A stretch of DNA of 64,000 bases from Adiantum capillus-veneris (GCA_014529385.2 CM043969.1:25809946-25873945), one strand, 5' to 3'; shown: positions 1 through 11,505, counted from the stretch's first letter. Notes: generated from the letters alone by a model not told the origin. Numbers and translations: made by a program.

Positions 1-393
1 ATTATAACAATGGAAGAAGTCTTTTCGTATGTAATGCAGCACATGGATGTCTCATCTAGAGTATCTAAGTGGCTCGTTAGATTACAAGAGTTTGATTACA
101 CTATGCAAGTGGAGAACTCCACCACAGCTAGTCTAGCAAGTATTTTTACTCATCGTCACTATGAGAAGAAGACAAACGTCAACACAGAAGACAAACGAGT
201 GACACCAATGGTGGAAGTTACTAAGCTAGAAGGAGCTCACTCTCTTTTCTTTGATGGAGCTTACAAAAGGACACTGGACTAGGCTGCCGCTGGCATCGTC
301 ATTTTCAATGAGCAAAAGGAAAAGTTCTTCTCTATTGGGCAACTACTACACTCCCATTCCAACAATGAAGTAGAGTATGCGGCCCTAATTCTT
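1..393 (+). pseudogene. Element D pol, left part: end of RNase H plus start of archaeal-type RNase H
   Basis: Frame 1 reads the end of a Ty3/gypsy RT-linked RNase H (VSKWLVRLQEFDYTMQVENS, normally followed by a DALSR-type linker) and then the start of a second RNase H (LFFDGAYKR ... AAAGIVIFNEQ ... HSNNEVEYAALIL). A second, archaeal-type RNase H with FDGA, SNNEAEY and AALIL motifs is typical of the plant Tat lineage. A TAG stop at 280-282 splits this domain, so the copy is dead. The frame is cut at 393 by element B and resumes at 31588 as GLEQCVLQG, which rejoins the expected AALILGLE. The 5' part of this element lies left of the window. Confidence 0.85.
389..393. repeat. Target site duplication of element B (left)
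   Basis: TTCTT precedes the TGTTGGACGG LTR end and is repeated at 31583-31587 after the right LTR. Confidence 0.85.
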
Positions 394-1378
394 TGTTGGA
401 CGGATACGCCGCGACGGACGTCAGCACATCGAAAACTCACCAAACATATAATGTCAGCTAAGGACGAAGCTCGACCCCCAGGCGCGTGGAAGCAAGCATA
501 AGGTGTCAACCTACACTCGACCGACTCCTAACTAATTCCCACAGAGGTCTCTACCAATTGTATAAGTCACAGTCTTTAAGAGTGCATAAGAGGAAACTTC
601 TTACAACGCTGTCTAGAGCCGAACACCCATCAAACAATCTCGAAACACCATAGAACTTGAAGGAGACTCTACTAATACCAATAGGTCACTCTCCCTAAGG
701 TCTATGAATCAAAACCCCAACCCAAAACACCCGGTGCAAAATCACGTAGGATGTCTAGCCAAAATTTGCAGGTCTTCGTTTCCAAAATCTAAAGTACCTA
801 ATGTGTAGCTCTACTCAATGTGAACGTGTGGATATGCTGCAATGCAAAATCGGACAACATATGCTCACCGAATCACCAGATAAAGCTCATAGAAGGAGGT
901 CGCAAAACCGGACCGTACGCGCGCAATGTAGGTATCCGCGCGTAGCTCTCGTCGGGGGCAACATGCTGCACTTCTCCGCACTCATTTCCGACCACCGGTG
1001 CACACGTAGCGTCAAGATGAAGCTCACACTCTCTCTCGTACACAGTACGCTCACTGAGAAACTTCAAAAATTCTCTTTAAAAATGACAAAAGGTTTTTCA
1101 TTAAGGTCAAAAAGTGGTATATATACCTTACAATTCTCAAACCCTAAAGTTCCAAAATCAATCATCTACTCAATTTAACTATCAAAACTGGGATACAATC
1201 TGGAAACTTCTGTTATTCCCAATATTTACAAGGTGAAAAATCAGGTTTCCTCAATAAATGAATAATTACAAAAAATGATAATCTTTCGAGTAGTTAGTTT
1301 CCTCAATAAATGAATAATTACAAAAAATGATAATCTTCCGAGTAGTTAGTTTCTACGGGGTGTGTCCAGCTTCTAACA
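394..1378 (-). repeat. 3' LTR of element B
   Basis: Plus-strand ends are TGTTGGACGG and TTCTAACA. The 985-bp copy matches 30647-31582 and 45915-46847 along its length. It contains a TATA-type core GGTATATATACC at 1116-1127. It is longer than its sisters because of a 52-bp duplication. At 743-756 it carries half of the 24-bp palindrome described elsewhere (CACGTAGGATGTCT). Short open frames here (for example 801-1178) recur in all three LTRs but resemble no protein I know and are not called. Confidence 0.9.
1246..1349. repeat. 52-bp tandem duplication inside the 3' LTR of B
   Basis: Two copies, 1246-1297 and 1298-1349, both begin TTTCCTCAATAAATG and end GAGTAGTTAG. The other two LTRs of this family have one copy, so the duplication arose in this LTR after insertion or in one template. 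Confidence 0.85.
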
Positions 1379-1395
1379 CTCCCCCCCTCCTTACT
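1379..1395 (-). other. Polypurine tract of element B
   Basis: On the minus strand this is a purine run (AAGGAGGGGGGGAG) directly before the LTR start TGTTAGAAG. It is the expected primer for plus-strand DNA synthesis and fixes the element's orientation. The equivalent tract in A is 46848-46865. Confidence 0.8.
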
Positions 1396-1430
1396 CATGT
1401 CGTCCTCGACATGGCCGCTGATCTGCTTCT

Positions 1431-4400
1431 TCATTGTATGGTTTCGCGCATCTTGATCAATGATTCGTATCTTGCATGTAGATTCATCATTGTTGGGCCG
1501 AAAATATCAGTGTTTATTGTGAAGAAGCTGGTGTAGAACGCTTCTTCAAAGGCTTGGAGGTGATAGGATGGTAGAAACATTATCCGTTGATACAACGCAT
1601 GTATCACCTTCTTGGAAGGCTGACCAGACAGATCATAGGCACATCTGTAAGTATCTTGGAAGAAGAAGATACTGTCTGTCATCTGGCCTACCTTGAATGT
1701 CTCAAATACTGCTAGAAGAGTTTTGCAGATTTTCTTCATCATGATGCACGTAAGGTCAGGTGAGCCAGTGAACAATTTGATGGCGCCCGTTAGGGTTTTC
1801 ACCATGTATTGGACACTTATTATCTCACCTGCCTTCAAGCTCGGCAGCTTAGGATAATTCGGCCAAGTGGGTTGGCTCCTTTGTAATATCTCTTGGGCTT
1901 TCCACGTCCTGATCCTTGGTAGAGGACAAAAGCTGAGGTTGTCTCTGATGTTTTTCGGTGTCTCTACCAAGTGTATTAGGTATTGTGGGTACTTTGTGAG
2001 CAAAGCCTTCCTCCATTTGGGCTGAAAGTCAACTATTAGCCTGACCCCTTCTGGTTGGGAGATATCTGCGTTGTAGAGTGGCACGGTCGGCTCTTCTCTA
2101 ATCCTCTTATTGATGGTGGAGGCTTCATATTTCAACAATGGATATGGGAGAGAGGGTTGAAGCCATTTGCGCCTGAGGTTGCTGGCATCAATCTTCTCGA
2201 TGGTCATGGACTTGACAACCCTCTGCTCTCAGCTTCCTTTGTTGTCTCTCTGATCTCCACCTCTATTGCCTTACGCAGCTTTTCTTCCTCCTCCTGTGTC
2301 AGATCTTGTGGCTCTTGAGAGGTATGTCCGTATTTCCTCTTGCATAGGTATGTCCGGATTTGCCACATTTTTTAAATCAATGCCTTCATTGGCCGCCGCT
2401 GGCCCTGTGCCCTCTTGCTCTCTGGCTTGCTGTCCTCTTAGCTCCTCAATCTGCCTTAGGAGTTTCTGTTTTTCTGTTTCAGCTTCTTTGCCCATATTCA
2501 CAACGAGGTCGTTCAACTTGGCGTTTATCTTCTCCGCCTCCTCGAGCTTTCTTTTGATAGTTTCTAACTCCTCCTGCATGGCTTTTTGTTCTTCTTCCAT
2601 TCGTGTTTGCATGACAATAGACCCTTCTGCCATCATCAATCTTTGATTTTTCTCTAGAGTTAGCTCTTTCTGAAGTTCTTGCATCTGTTCTTCATACATT
2701 TGACTTTCCGTAGTGATGTGAGTCGAGCTAGTAGCTCTGACTCTGCCAGGAGATGCCCGCAGCCTCTGGATGGTTCGATCTTTCACTTTGAGCTAGTCCT
2801 TGAGTTCAAGGACCTCATCCTGGCTAGCTTCTTGATCTATCTCCGCCTTTTCTTTGGCGTTTTGCATGGCTTCAAATTCTTTAGATTCCTCAGCCAGCTG
2901 TAGGGTCAGGTTATCCCTTTCCCTCTTGGCATCTATCAGTGATTTGCTGAGTTGCTAACATTCCTCTTCAACTCCTTGCATTCTTTGGGCTGCTGCCTGA
3001 TTTTCCTTTTCCATTTCCTAGCATCTTTGCAATGCCCTTGCTGGACTAGCCTGTAGCTCCGCTTCTCTTTCTTTATGCCTTTGACTTTGCCCTTGTAGAG
3101 AGTCTACTTCTAGCTTTATCTTTACTTCAGTGGCCTTGAGAGCTGCCATCTCACTTTTTGAGGCCATGGACTGCGCTCTTAACCCAGTTAACTTTGTCAT
3201 CACCACATCCCAGTCGTTGGAGGGCGGGTGCAGATCTACTGTATCTATGGCCATTTCTTTTAGTTCTACTAACTTGATGCTTTGGATTTGTTGCTTAGGC
3301 CCTGTGCTTGCCAAGTCGAATGCGACTGTGGCAGCCTCTTCTTTTGTGTATCTTGTTGCTAGCAGGTCCAAAAATGTGTTATATGAATCATTTGGATCTT
3401 GTTGCTCACTTCAAGGCTTAGCCTCTTCCTTTGGTTCCGGCTCCTGGCTCTGCTCTTGCTTGGCCTCTTCTCGTTCTTCTGGTTTGTCTTCAGCCTCTTT
3501 ATCTTCTTGTGGAGGGCTGCTAGGAGGTGGTGAGGGTGGTGGTGAGGGTTGTGGGCTGGCCGGCAGAGATGTAGGCTTTTTCTTTAGATCTCGGTCTGCC
3601 TTTGTTTTTCTTTCTCTCTCTTGGCTCTCTTGCTCGTCTAGCAGTTTCTGTTGTATTTGCTCCAGTTCCTCCTCTGTGAAAGGTACATGCGGGATATTTT
3701 CTGATGTGGAATCAAGAATCTCAAAAGTTTTAATGTAATCTTTGAATCTATCCCTTTGCACCCTTCGGGATGATCCAGACATTGCTGCTAGAGACGGCTT
3801 CCAGAGTTCACTCAAATCACCTTTAAGGGCTCTTTCGACTCTGAAGCTCTCCATCAGCCGCTCTAATCTTGCTGCTTTTTGTGACTTTGTCTCTTTCTCC
3901 GGCACTTGGGAAAACTCTTTCTTTCCTTTCTTTTGCTTTGGTTGCTCCTCTTGAACAGGCTCTAGCCGTCTTTTCAATCTTGTAGCAACCCTTGGTGCTC
4001 TTTGTGGCTCGTCTTCTTTGTCTTCTTTGAGCCTCAGCTAGTCGTTCTGAGACGGGGGGTCAATCCATCTTCCTTTTGCGTGTAATGCCCCATAAATCAC
4101 CTTAGTGATTAGTTCTCCTGGCACAATACACGTTGGCTTCTTGTTACCCATCTTCACTAGGTTGTCACGTATATATGCTGCATAATTGATTATCTTTGGA
4201 GTGCTCTTCATCATTGCCCAAGTGAATGTCGTGGCAATTGCACCTGGCGGCATTCTGTACTTTTGTGGCCTCTTTGTACACATATGGAAGTATTGGTTGT
4301 ACAACTGACTCATGATTGCCACTCTTGGGTTGGCAATATCTTCAAAAGTGTAGTTTCCTTTCTTCTCATTATACACCTTGACGTCATTCCTTCTTTTAGT

Positions 4401-4856
4401 TACACTATCCCCTTTGTTGGAGAGGTCTAGTGCATCTGCTACAACCTTCTCGGTGATGACTATTTCTGTTTCTGGCCTGCCTTGCAAATCGGTTACTCTG
4501 GCCACTCCATCTTCCTTTATTGTTGTCACAAACTCCCAGACTCTCTTTATGTCAACCCCTACCGGCACTGCTTCAATATAGTTGTGGAGATCAATCTTCT
4601 CCAAGTACCCGGACATCTTGCTTCTTACAAACTCATTGAGTTCTCGCGGTAGCATCGGTAGCTCGATCACATTCCCTTCAATGTATTTGAAAACTCCTTG
4701 GTAGATCTTTAGGTTGTTCGACTCTAGCAGATCTTCTTGGATCCATGTGATGGTGGGCTTTAGTGTTCCTTTTGGTATGATGAAGGGCTCCACTTCTTCC
4801 AAGTAATCCTTAATGGTCATTCTTTTCTTCTTTGCCGGTGACTTCGCGACTGCCAT
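1431..4856 (-). pseudogene. ORF3 of element B: large coiled-coil protein in the envelope position
   Basis: Read from ATG at 4856, the broken frames 4856-4038, 3977-3411, 3371-3018, 2786-2271 and 2207-1431 form one protein of roughly 1,100 residues. The first ~270 residues are a globular domain (LPRELNEFVRSK, GVDIKRVWEFV, INYAAYIRDNLVK) that resembles plant 'mobile/transposon-associated' domains; that is inference. Next come a basic stretch with LKRRL and QKKGKKEF, a proline/glutamate-rich linker, a long heptad-rich coiled coil (RIQ-type E/K/L repeats) and a C-terminal domain with WLQPSLPYPLLKYE and YPQYLIHLVE. I see no signal peptide or membrane segment, so it does not look like an envelope protein. 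Stops near 3411 and 3018 and frameshifts make it non-functional. The sister copy is 46899-50015. Confidence 0.75.
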
Positions 4857-6294
4857 AGATCCTGTTGCACTTAGTAGTCCGAATTTAGCTTTTTTCCATA
4901 TTAGCTGAGAAACTGAGTTTTAACTATCCAAATGACTTGAAAATTGAAAATAAAGCTTAAAAGGAACTTGTGAAGTTGTGCATGTGCTCACAGTGCAATT
5001 TGGCCAAAATTTTCCATTTAGACATCCTATGCGTAGGATGTCTTTTTCATCAGATTAGTTGATACTTGACATGCTGGTAGTGCATGGCTTATGGAACATG
5101 GCTATGTGCTTGGATATGGATTTGGACATCAAAAAGTGGATTTTTTGGCTGATTCTGGCTTTAGGTCACAAATTGGGTAGAAAGTCCATAACAAGTAGCA
5201 ATTGATGTCCAAATGGATTGAAAATTGGTATATGGGCTCATTGCACCATGGTATTGGCTCCCATGATGTAACTCCTTGCACAGAAGGTCCAAATTATGCT
5301 GGAGACATCCTACGCGTAGGATGTCTATTTCATCAAAATGACATGAGATTTGTTCTGTGGGTAGTCCTTGGCCTATGAAACATGGCTATGCTCTTGGATT
5401 TGGATTTGGACAAGGATTGATGCTTGTAAGAGCTTGTGTAGTGTTTTTGGGCTCAAAAAGTGTATCTTGAAGGTGTTGGGGGTCAAAAATGATTAGAATG
5501 GCTTCAAAAGTGATATATGAGCTCTTCATGATGAGGTGATTGGATCTGGAATGGACAAACATCCTCTGTAGGCCAAAAATGTCAAATAGACATCCTACGC
5601 GTAGGATGTCTACTTCACCATTTTTTCTTCTGACCACACAGATTGGTTGTTGATGTGTTGGTGAATGTGTTGTGCAAGTTTCATGTGATTTGGACAAGAT
5701 TTGGTAGGTCCATGGCCCATTTTTGCATCCATGCCCTAACTTTGCGTTTTTTCATGCATATGAGGTCAATTTTGGTCCAAATGTGATGAGACTTGGTGGA
5801 TAGCATGTAAAGGTCATTCAAAAAATGTGTGTGATGAAAAATGTTGGGATCTGTGCCCAGAAATGCCCTTGAGACATCCTACGCGTAGGATGTCTCTTGA
5901 TGATTTTTTCATGGATTGTGCCCCTAGTGCCTGCCCTTGGTCCCCCTGAGTCCCTTTTAAGCCTAATTTCACAAAAAAGTAAAATGGATAGAAAGTAACT
6001 CCCTATGTGGACTTCAGAGCCTTCAAGCCGTTTTCTGACTTTTGGAGTGCTTTTTGGCGATGAAATTTCTTGATGTTGGTCTCCATAGCTTCCTGATCCC
6101 TTGGGGATCCTTGCCGTATGGTTTTTGTCGACTTTGGCTTCACCGGAGCTTCATTTGGCAATTTGTCGCTCTACAAGCACCCGTGGTTGCGTTTACATGT
6201 CTTCGATGATTTGTGGTGGTCTACCACCATAGGACTTGGTTGTTGATGGTCTAGGAAAGCCGCTCGTGAAGTTTGGTGGCAAATGGGGATGCGG
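4857..6294. repeat. Spacer with four 24-bp palindromes at ~284-bp period (B)
   Basis: Copies of the palindrome lie at 5020-5043 (centre TGCG), 5303-5326, 5588-5611 and 5872-5895 (all perfect). Starts are 283, 285 and 284 bp apart. The ~260-bp bodies between them are only loosely alike (shared tracts such as AACATGGCTATG and GGATTTGGACA), so this is an old tandem array in which the palindrome has stayed fixed. I see no convincing coding frame. From 5896 to 6294 there is unique-looking element sequence up to the F insertion. Confidence 0.85.
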
Positions 6295-7524
6295 TGTCGG
6301 GGGATATGTGTTCGCTACGTGAGCCGGGCAGGCGCAAGGTCTCTAGCTGTGGGAGGTGTGAAAGAGAGAGAACAAGAACAACTGATAACTCTGGCAATCA
6401 TCGCAATCATCAATTAATTGATTAACGATTGAATACAACTTTAGTCCTTATGCCAAGGCGGGCTGTTAACAGCACCGTTACTTGGATCAGCTGCTTACTA
6501 GGAGTGTACGCTCTCGTTTACAGGATTAGCCGGGCCGTTAGCGACACCGGACTTAATAAAACGCTAATTCAATCTCTAACGGATGACGGTGATGGAATTT
6601 TTCCTTTGTCTCTTTATCTGCTTCAAATACCTCGCGGATTCTGCAAGCTTCGACTCTACTCACTGCCTTAATCATTAAGCACCAGTTATTGTCAATTATC
6701 CTGTAACTTCCTGCTTTGCTGAGATCTATCATGTCTTAATTGCCACTCACAAGCTTCAACTTCCTTCTCCAATCAACTTGATTTTGATTGCCATCAGACT
6801 CTGTATGCCCTTGGTAATTTCCCCGTTTGCTTGTAAATCTCCTTCTCGCCTTTGCCTGCTCAAGCCTGGACATTGATTTGCCTTCTCCTCTTTGGCTTGC
6901 TCTAGTAGGCTTAAGCTTTGCTCAAGCTCTCTTGCTTAAGTTCCTACGGGCTTTTTGCTCCTTCGACCAAATTTCACGCTCTTTCTTCTTTGCTTTGCTT
7001 GCTTCAACAAGATTCCTTGTCCAAGCTCCTTCGGCCTCGTCCTTAGCTCGAGAACGAGAGAAAGAGAGAGAGTGGCTTTAGCCTTCGTTCCTTGCTTCGA
7101 TAGCCAAGGTCGAGAGAGAAAGAGAACTCCTTGCTTTGATTGGAGATCGAGAGAGAGAAAGCTCGCCTTGCTTACCCGTTCAAGCTTCCCTCGAATCTCC
7201 CTGTTATCTCCCTTGGTTTTTCTCCCTTCTTTCTCTTTTGCTTGCTATGTTCAAGCTCGCCTTCCTCGCTTCTCAAGATCCTGCATGCCCTCTTGTGATC
7301 ATGGCCGAGAGAGAGAGCAGCTTTTCTTGTTTGCTAGTAGCCAAGGATGAGAGCGAGAGAGAGGGAGCTTTGCTTCCTTTCCTTCTCGATTCTCCAGCTC
7401 TCTTGCCCCCCTGAGCTCTCCAACCTATCTCGCACTTCCCTCCTCGAATCCTTTTCCAACCTCCCTTGCCAAGCTTTTCTTCTCTTGCCTCCATAAAATC
7501 CCCTTGCATGCCATAAAAAAATTT

Positions 7525-7595
7525 CTATATATAGAGCGTCCCCTCCCTTAGCAACGACGGCGCCGTCATTAGCAACGACGGCGCCGTCATTGCTA
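7525..7595 (-). promoter_or_regulatory. Putative F promoter: TATA core with two GACGGCGCCGTC palindromes
   Basis: CTATATATAG at 7525-7534 can serve as a TATA box on the minus strand. Upstream of it (to the right) lie two perfect 12-bp palindromes GACGGCGCCGTC at 7556-7567 and 7577-7588, 21 bp apart as a tandem repeat. The second extends, with one mismatched pair, to TAGCAA ... TTGCTA (7570-7595). Function as a transcription-factor site is inference. Confidence 0.55.
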
Positions 7596-7936
7596 GGGAG
7601 GCGTAAAAACACTCCCTTGCTCACGTGGCAGCCTGTTCGCCGAACTGCGCCAATCCTGACGGGGTATGGCTCTAATGGGGCGCCTTGATCTCCTGAGAAA
7701 AGTCCGTTTCTTTGCCAGCGTCATCCAATGCCTTCCCTGGCCCGCGCGAGTAGTTCTCGCCCTGCCCAGCTCGCTGCTCGCTTTCTCCACTCCATGGCCT
7801 CCTCTTTTCTTCTTGTTTACACACTCATTAAACCCTTTTTTGTTTGTTTTTGGGTGGCCACCCCATGGGCGGCCATTCGGCTTTTAATGAATGGGCGGCC
7901 TAGCCATAAGCGGGCGGCCTAGCCATGGGCTTTGGG

Positions 7937-8100
7937 CACCACACTCGGCATAAATGTCGGCCAAGGCAATGCTAAGCTTCTCCATTGGCAATCTTTAGGT
8001 ACCACATTTGGTATACATTTCGGCCAAGGCACCGCCAAGCATCTCCAGTGGGCGGCCATAGTCACATTTGGCATAAATATCGGTTAAGGCATTACGTCCT
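7937..8100. repeat. Degenerate ~62-bp tandem repeat in F LTR
   Basis: Three units begin near 7937, 8000 and 8061 and share CACA-TTGGCATAAAT and CGGCCAAGGC. GGGCGGCC motifs recur nearby (7865-7920, 8050). Confidence 0.6.
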
Positions 8101-8792
8101 TGACATCATTTTCCACATCCAGTGATTAGCAATATCACCGTGAATTCTACTGCCCACTCTAGTGTGTTGAATGGCACCGTGGCTCCCAAGATGCAAGTGT
8201 ATGTGTCCTTCAAAGCTAGGCATATGATAAAAATGCTCCCGCATCTCAAAACCTGAATAAAGCTCAAAAATTCCCAGATGGCACTCCGGCCGAGCCGACG
8301 CAGGAAACCGGCCCCCGGTGAATCTTTAACGGCCAATAACTTGGCGCCCGGAACTCCGATTGGCTGATCTGAAAAGACCAACGCGCTCCACAAAGTGAGC
8401 ACTTCAATCCCGTGCATTCATTCCATTTTTGTCACCTCAGCTGTGCAGTTGCCTAATCCGGTACGGATCTGCAATCAACTTAAACTTTAAACTGCCATAA
8501 CTTCTTCACCGTAGCTCCAATCGACGAGCCATAAAGACAAGCCGGTAGAGCACTTCAAGCACTGCAGTTCTAGATCATAATCTTCCTTCTGTGCTCACTT
8601 CAAGCATAATCATTCTTGGCATCATTGAGGCATCTGTTGGCCCTTTTAAGCCACATGTGGTATACATTAATCATTAAGCTTTGCCTGTTATCAAGCCCTC
8701 ATCTGACTGACCATTAATCAAGTAGGCTTCAAGGAAGCTTAGCTTTCATTTCTCTGCTCTTTTTCTTATCATGGAAGCGGAGCTGCACGACA

Positions 8793-8810
8793 TCCACCCC
8801 CTCTGAACCT
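8793..8810 (-). other. Polypurine tract of element F
   Basis: The minus strand reads CAGAGGGGGTGGA immediately before the LTR start TGTCGTGCAGC. It fixes F in minus orientation and sets the inner LTR boundary. Confidence 0.65.
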
Positions 8811-9487
8811 GCACAGCCTCCGCTCTGTGCCAATAGCACTTCAATATGCATCTGCTTTAGGTAGCTTAAGCTCTTTCCATCATCAGACTTACATTACTTG
8901 TAGACATATGAAAAATGAAATAAGGCTTATACCCTATCATCAATGTTCTAGCTTAATCATTAGGTAGCTGTCCATCAAAAATCTCTGAACCACATCTGTC
9001 GTATCTTCAAAGCATTCAATCATGGATAACTTGCTTAGTGAACCCCGCCAGACTCAAGTGCTCCAGTTAATGATGCACACGGCTTGACCATTAAGTTCTC
9101 TCTTAAGAAAACCTGTCAAGCTCAAGTATGCCTTACTCTGTCTGCACACGGAATGGCCGTCAAGTCCTTTACTTCAAGTTCTGTTAGCAGAACCAACTCA
9201 AAAGATGTAAAGATACTTCAGTAATTGTCGAAAGAAGTCAGCTGGAAGCCAACCATGTAATCTTATTGAATGCATAGCCACACACTCTTCTAACTCAGCA
9301 TAATCTAGAAAACAAAACCTTGTATGATGTAGCCTGCTACATCAGGCATCTGGTATCCTCTGCATCTGCAACTTGCACTTTAGTAACCCCCAGGATCAAA
9401 TGGAATAATAAAAAATTTCCCACACACTGAAGCATCATAATCTCCACATGAGCATACATTTCCTGTTTCAATCATCATCAAGCATTT
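8811..9487. other. F internal region without a recognised gene
   Basis: I see no frame or motif that I can support between the polypurine tract and the end of the F open frames. The sequence is probably the 3' untranslated part of F. Confidence 0.5.
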
Positions 9488-11323
9488 CTAGTGCAAATAT
9501 GCTACCCTTGGTTCAAATAGCATGCAATTACCATGCATACTGACCAGTATCCATCCATATTGAATCTGCTTATGAAGGTCCATATAATCTCCTGGATCAA
9601 ACACCATCGAGATCACATAGCATTGATGGGCTCCGCAATATACTAGAGCTTCACCTGAAGCATAGTGCAGCACCCACATCCCGTAAACTGTTGGCAACTT
9701 AAGCTCGTTACCAGAAAGAATTAAAGAAGTCTGACTCCCTTTTACTGGCAGCCAAGACATCACTGACATAAGCATCAATAGGAATAGCATCCAAATCCAG
9801 CCAAATCTGGCACATTGTCCAAGCAAATGAAAAAACCTGTGCAATTTATGCAGTATCATGGATGATTTAGTAGCATCACCCCCTCTAGCTTCATAGCCAT
9901 CACGAAAAACCTTGGGAGTTTCTCGACCTGTATCATCAAACGAATTTTCACCAGTTGGGATTTCAGCTTGATCATGAAAAATAGCTTTATCATGTAGATC
10001 TTCATCCATAACATCCTCAGGAAAATCACCCTTGGAAGTCTCAACGTCCATCAAAATTGTAGGAGTTATCTCCTCATGCAGTCCATCTACAAGCATAGAT
10101 GTAAAATCCTTGTCGTGATAACCTGTTCACAATCAATATGATCCAAGCAATCTTCATACTCCTCGATATCATCCTCTGCTTCCTCATTTGCATCCATGTT
10201 ACTTAGCAATACATTATAGAGCTGTAAAGGCTCATCTGGCACCCCCTCTGAAGAGGTATATGCATCAGAAAGCTCTTCTATACTACCATAAACATCTCCT
10301 TCAGATCTAGACAAGAATTCACCAATTATAGCATCCTCTTCTGTGATAGCAACATCTGCAAGCATATTGTTAGTAGCAATCATAGGTTCATTGACATCCT
10401 CAGGCTCATCCTGTGTTGGGTCCACAATCTTAGTCACTTCATCAGCTACTGTGTATATAATAGCTTTGTTTATGCAATCATCTGCAGTAGACATGTTATC
10501 CTACTCGGCAGCTATAGTGCAAATAGATTCAGTAACATCCTGTAGAGGTTCATCTGTTCGATAAACTCTTTTAGAATAACCCATGTCAATGTCAACAACT
10601 TGCGAACCACTTATTGTACAGTCTATGTCTTCACTGGAACCATTATTAGAGGTAGCGTCCATGCAAGCAATCTTTGAAAAGAATTCATATAAGCCTGTTC
10701 CAGCTTTAAATTCAATGTTAACCTTTTCTTCTTTGCTCAAATTAAGCTCCCCTAAAACTGAATCTGCTACTTCTAGCTTAGCACTCTTTGGCTTTATTTC
10801 TTGCAAAAATATGCGCCCAGAATTCATCATAGTTGAGGATCTTCATCTGATCCCCTTCACCTTTACAGAAGACAACCTTATTTCATTCAGTAACCTCCTT
10901 TATGTCCCGATCTAGAATCTTTGAGCTTTCGTAAATAAATTCTTCTGCAAAATACTCCCACCGTGTGGGATATTCTTCTGCCAGTTCTTGAACCTGCTTT
11001 TTAAAGTCCAAGTTTACAACCTGCTCAAAAGCTGCAATCATCTGATCTTCTGGAACATTTCGGCTCTTCATCTCAGCTTCATAACATGCAATAAAACCTT
11101 CTGGATCATATCCCTGAAAATTATAATACTGCTCCCAAACAGCATCAAGTGCTAGCTCTACAGCATCATCAATCTATTTTTTTATCTGCATGGCTTTTGC
11201 TTCCTGTAGATACCCCTGAACCAATTCCATCATTTTTGGCAAATCTGCAACTGCTAGATTTGTATCAAATCCATTGGCACTGAAACCTTCAATAAGCTGC
11301 TTTAACTCTTCTGGCATCTCCAT
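9488..11323 (-). pseudogene. F internal ORF: Gag-like start, acidic middle, membrane segment
   Basis: From ATG at 11323 (MEMPEELKQLIEGF), frames 11323-11174, 11071-10883, 10830-10501, 10494-10087 and 10096-9488 follow one another with stops and shifts. The first part is helical and charged (WEYFAEEFIYESSKILDRDI) and lies where gag should be, just inside the 5' LTR, but I cannot confirm a capsid fold. The middle is strongly acidic (EEAEDDIEEYEDCLDHIDCE). The end has one hydrophobic segment (FGWIWMLFLLMLMSVMSWL, about residues 98-116 of the last frame) and then VFDPGDYMDLHKQ. Element C ends with a similar arrangement (membrane segment, then TWDPRGHWHKV). No pol motifs are present. Function unknown. 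Confidence 0.5.
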
Positions 11324-11346
11324 CTTTACCTCCCACCCCGGCTCGT

Positions 11347-11364
11347 TTCGCGTCGGGTTCACCA
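11347..11364 (-). other. Putative primer binding site of F
   Basis: The minus strand just inside the LTR reads TGGTGAACCCGACGCGAA, starting with the TGG that pairs with a tRNA 3' CCA. I cannot name the tRNA. Confidence 0.5.
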
Positions 11365-11368
11365 AAGA

Positions 11369-11505
11369 TGTCGGGGGATATGTGTTCGCTACGTGAGCCG
11401 GGCAGGCGCCGAGCCTCTGGCTGTGGGAGGTGTGAAAGAGAGAGAACAAGAACAACTGATAACTCTGGAAATCATCGCAATCATCAATTAATTGATTAAT
11501 GCTGA
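11369..11505 (-). repeat. Truncated 5' LTR of F
   Basis: Begins TGTCGGGGGATATG and matches the first ~137 bp of the left LTR (6295-), ending at ATTGATTAA, where B sequence (second protease ORF) resumes. Confidence 0.75.

Larger units (their letters stand above)
6295..8792 (-). repeat. 3' LTR of element F
   Basis: The LTR is bounded by inverted TGTCG/CGACA ends, 2,498 bp long. The first ~137 bp match 11369-11505 almost base for base (shared GATATGTGTTCGCTACGTGA). It contains GA-rich runs (7040-7160, 7300-7360), a TATA-type core, a palindromic tandem repeat and a 62-bp minisatellite. The left short open frames are low-complexity and not called as genes. Confidence 0.75.
6295..11505 (-). mobile_element. 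Element F: non-autonomous LTR element with a 2.5-kb LTR, right end truncated
   Basis: Sequence homologous to A (51420-51444) stops at 6294 and resumes as the 53580 region at ~11506. F starts TGTCGGGGG and its full left LTR ends ...GCACGACA at 8792. A polypurine tract follows, and internal minus-strand frames run from 11323 to 9488. A second LTR copy starts at 11369 but lasts only ~137 bp. About 2.1 kb of B (counterpart of 51445-53575) is missing too, so one deletion probably removed the rest of the right LTR and adjacent B sequence. No RT or integrase is visible. Confidence 0.75.

Noticed and set aside
801-1178. A 125-residue plus-strand frame recurring in all three A/B LTRs (also 31056-31433, 46322-46687)
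   Set aside because: It is conserved only as part of the LTR, runs against the element's transcription and has no protein features.
2266-3738. Long plus-strand frames (2266-2646, 3130-3738)
   Set aside because: They mirror the ORF3 coding strand; Ser/Cys/Leu-rich composition is the antisense of Glu/Lys/Gln-rich coiled coil.
1431-4856. ORF3 as a retroviral-type envelope gene
   Set aside because: Position fits, but there is no signal peptide, no transmembrane helix and a long charged coiled coil instead.
6827-7624. Several overlapping frames in the F LTR on both strands
   Set aside because: Low-complexity GA/CT-rich sequence inside an LTR, with no motif.
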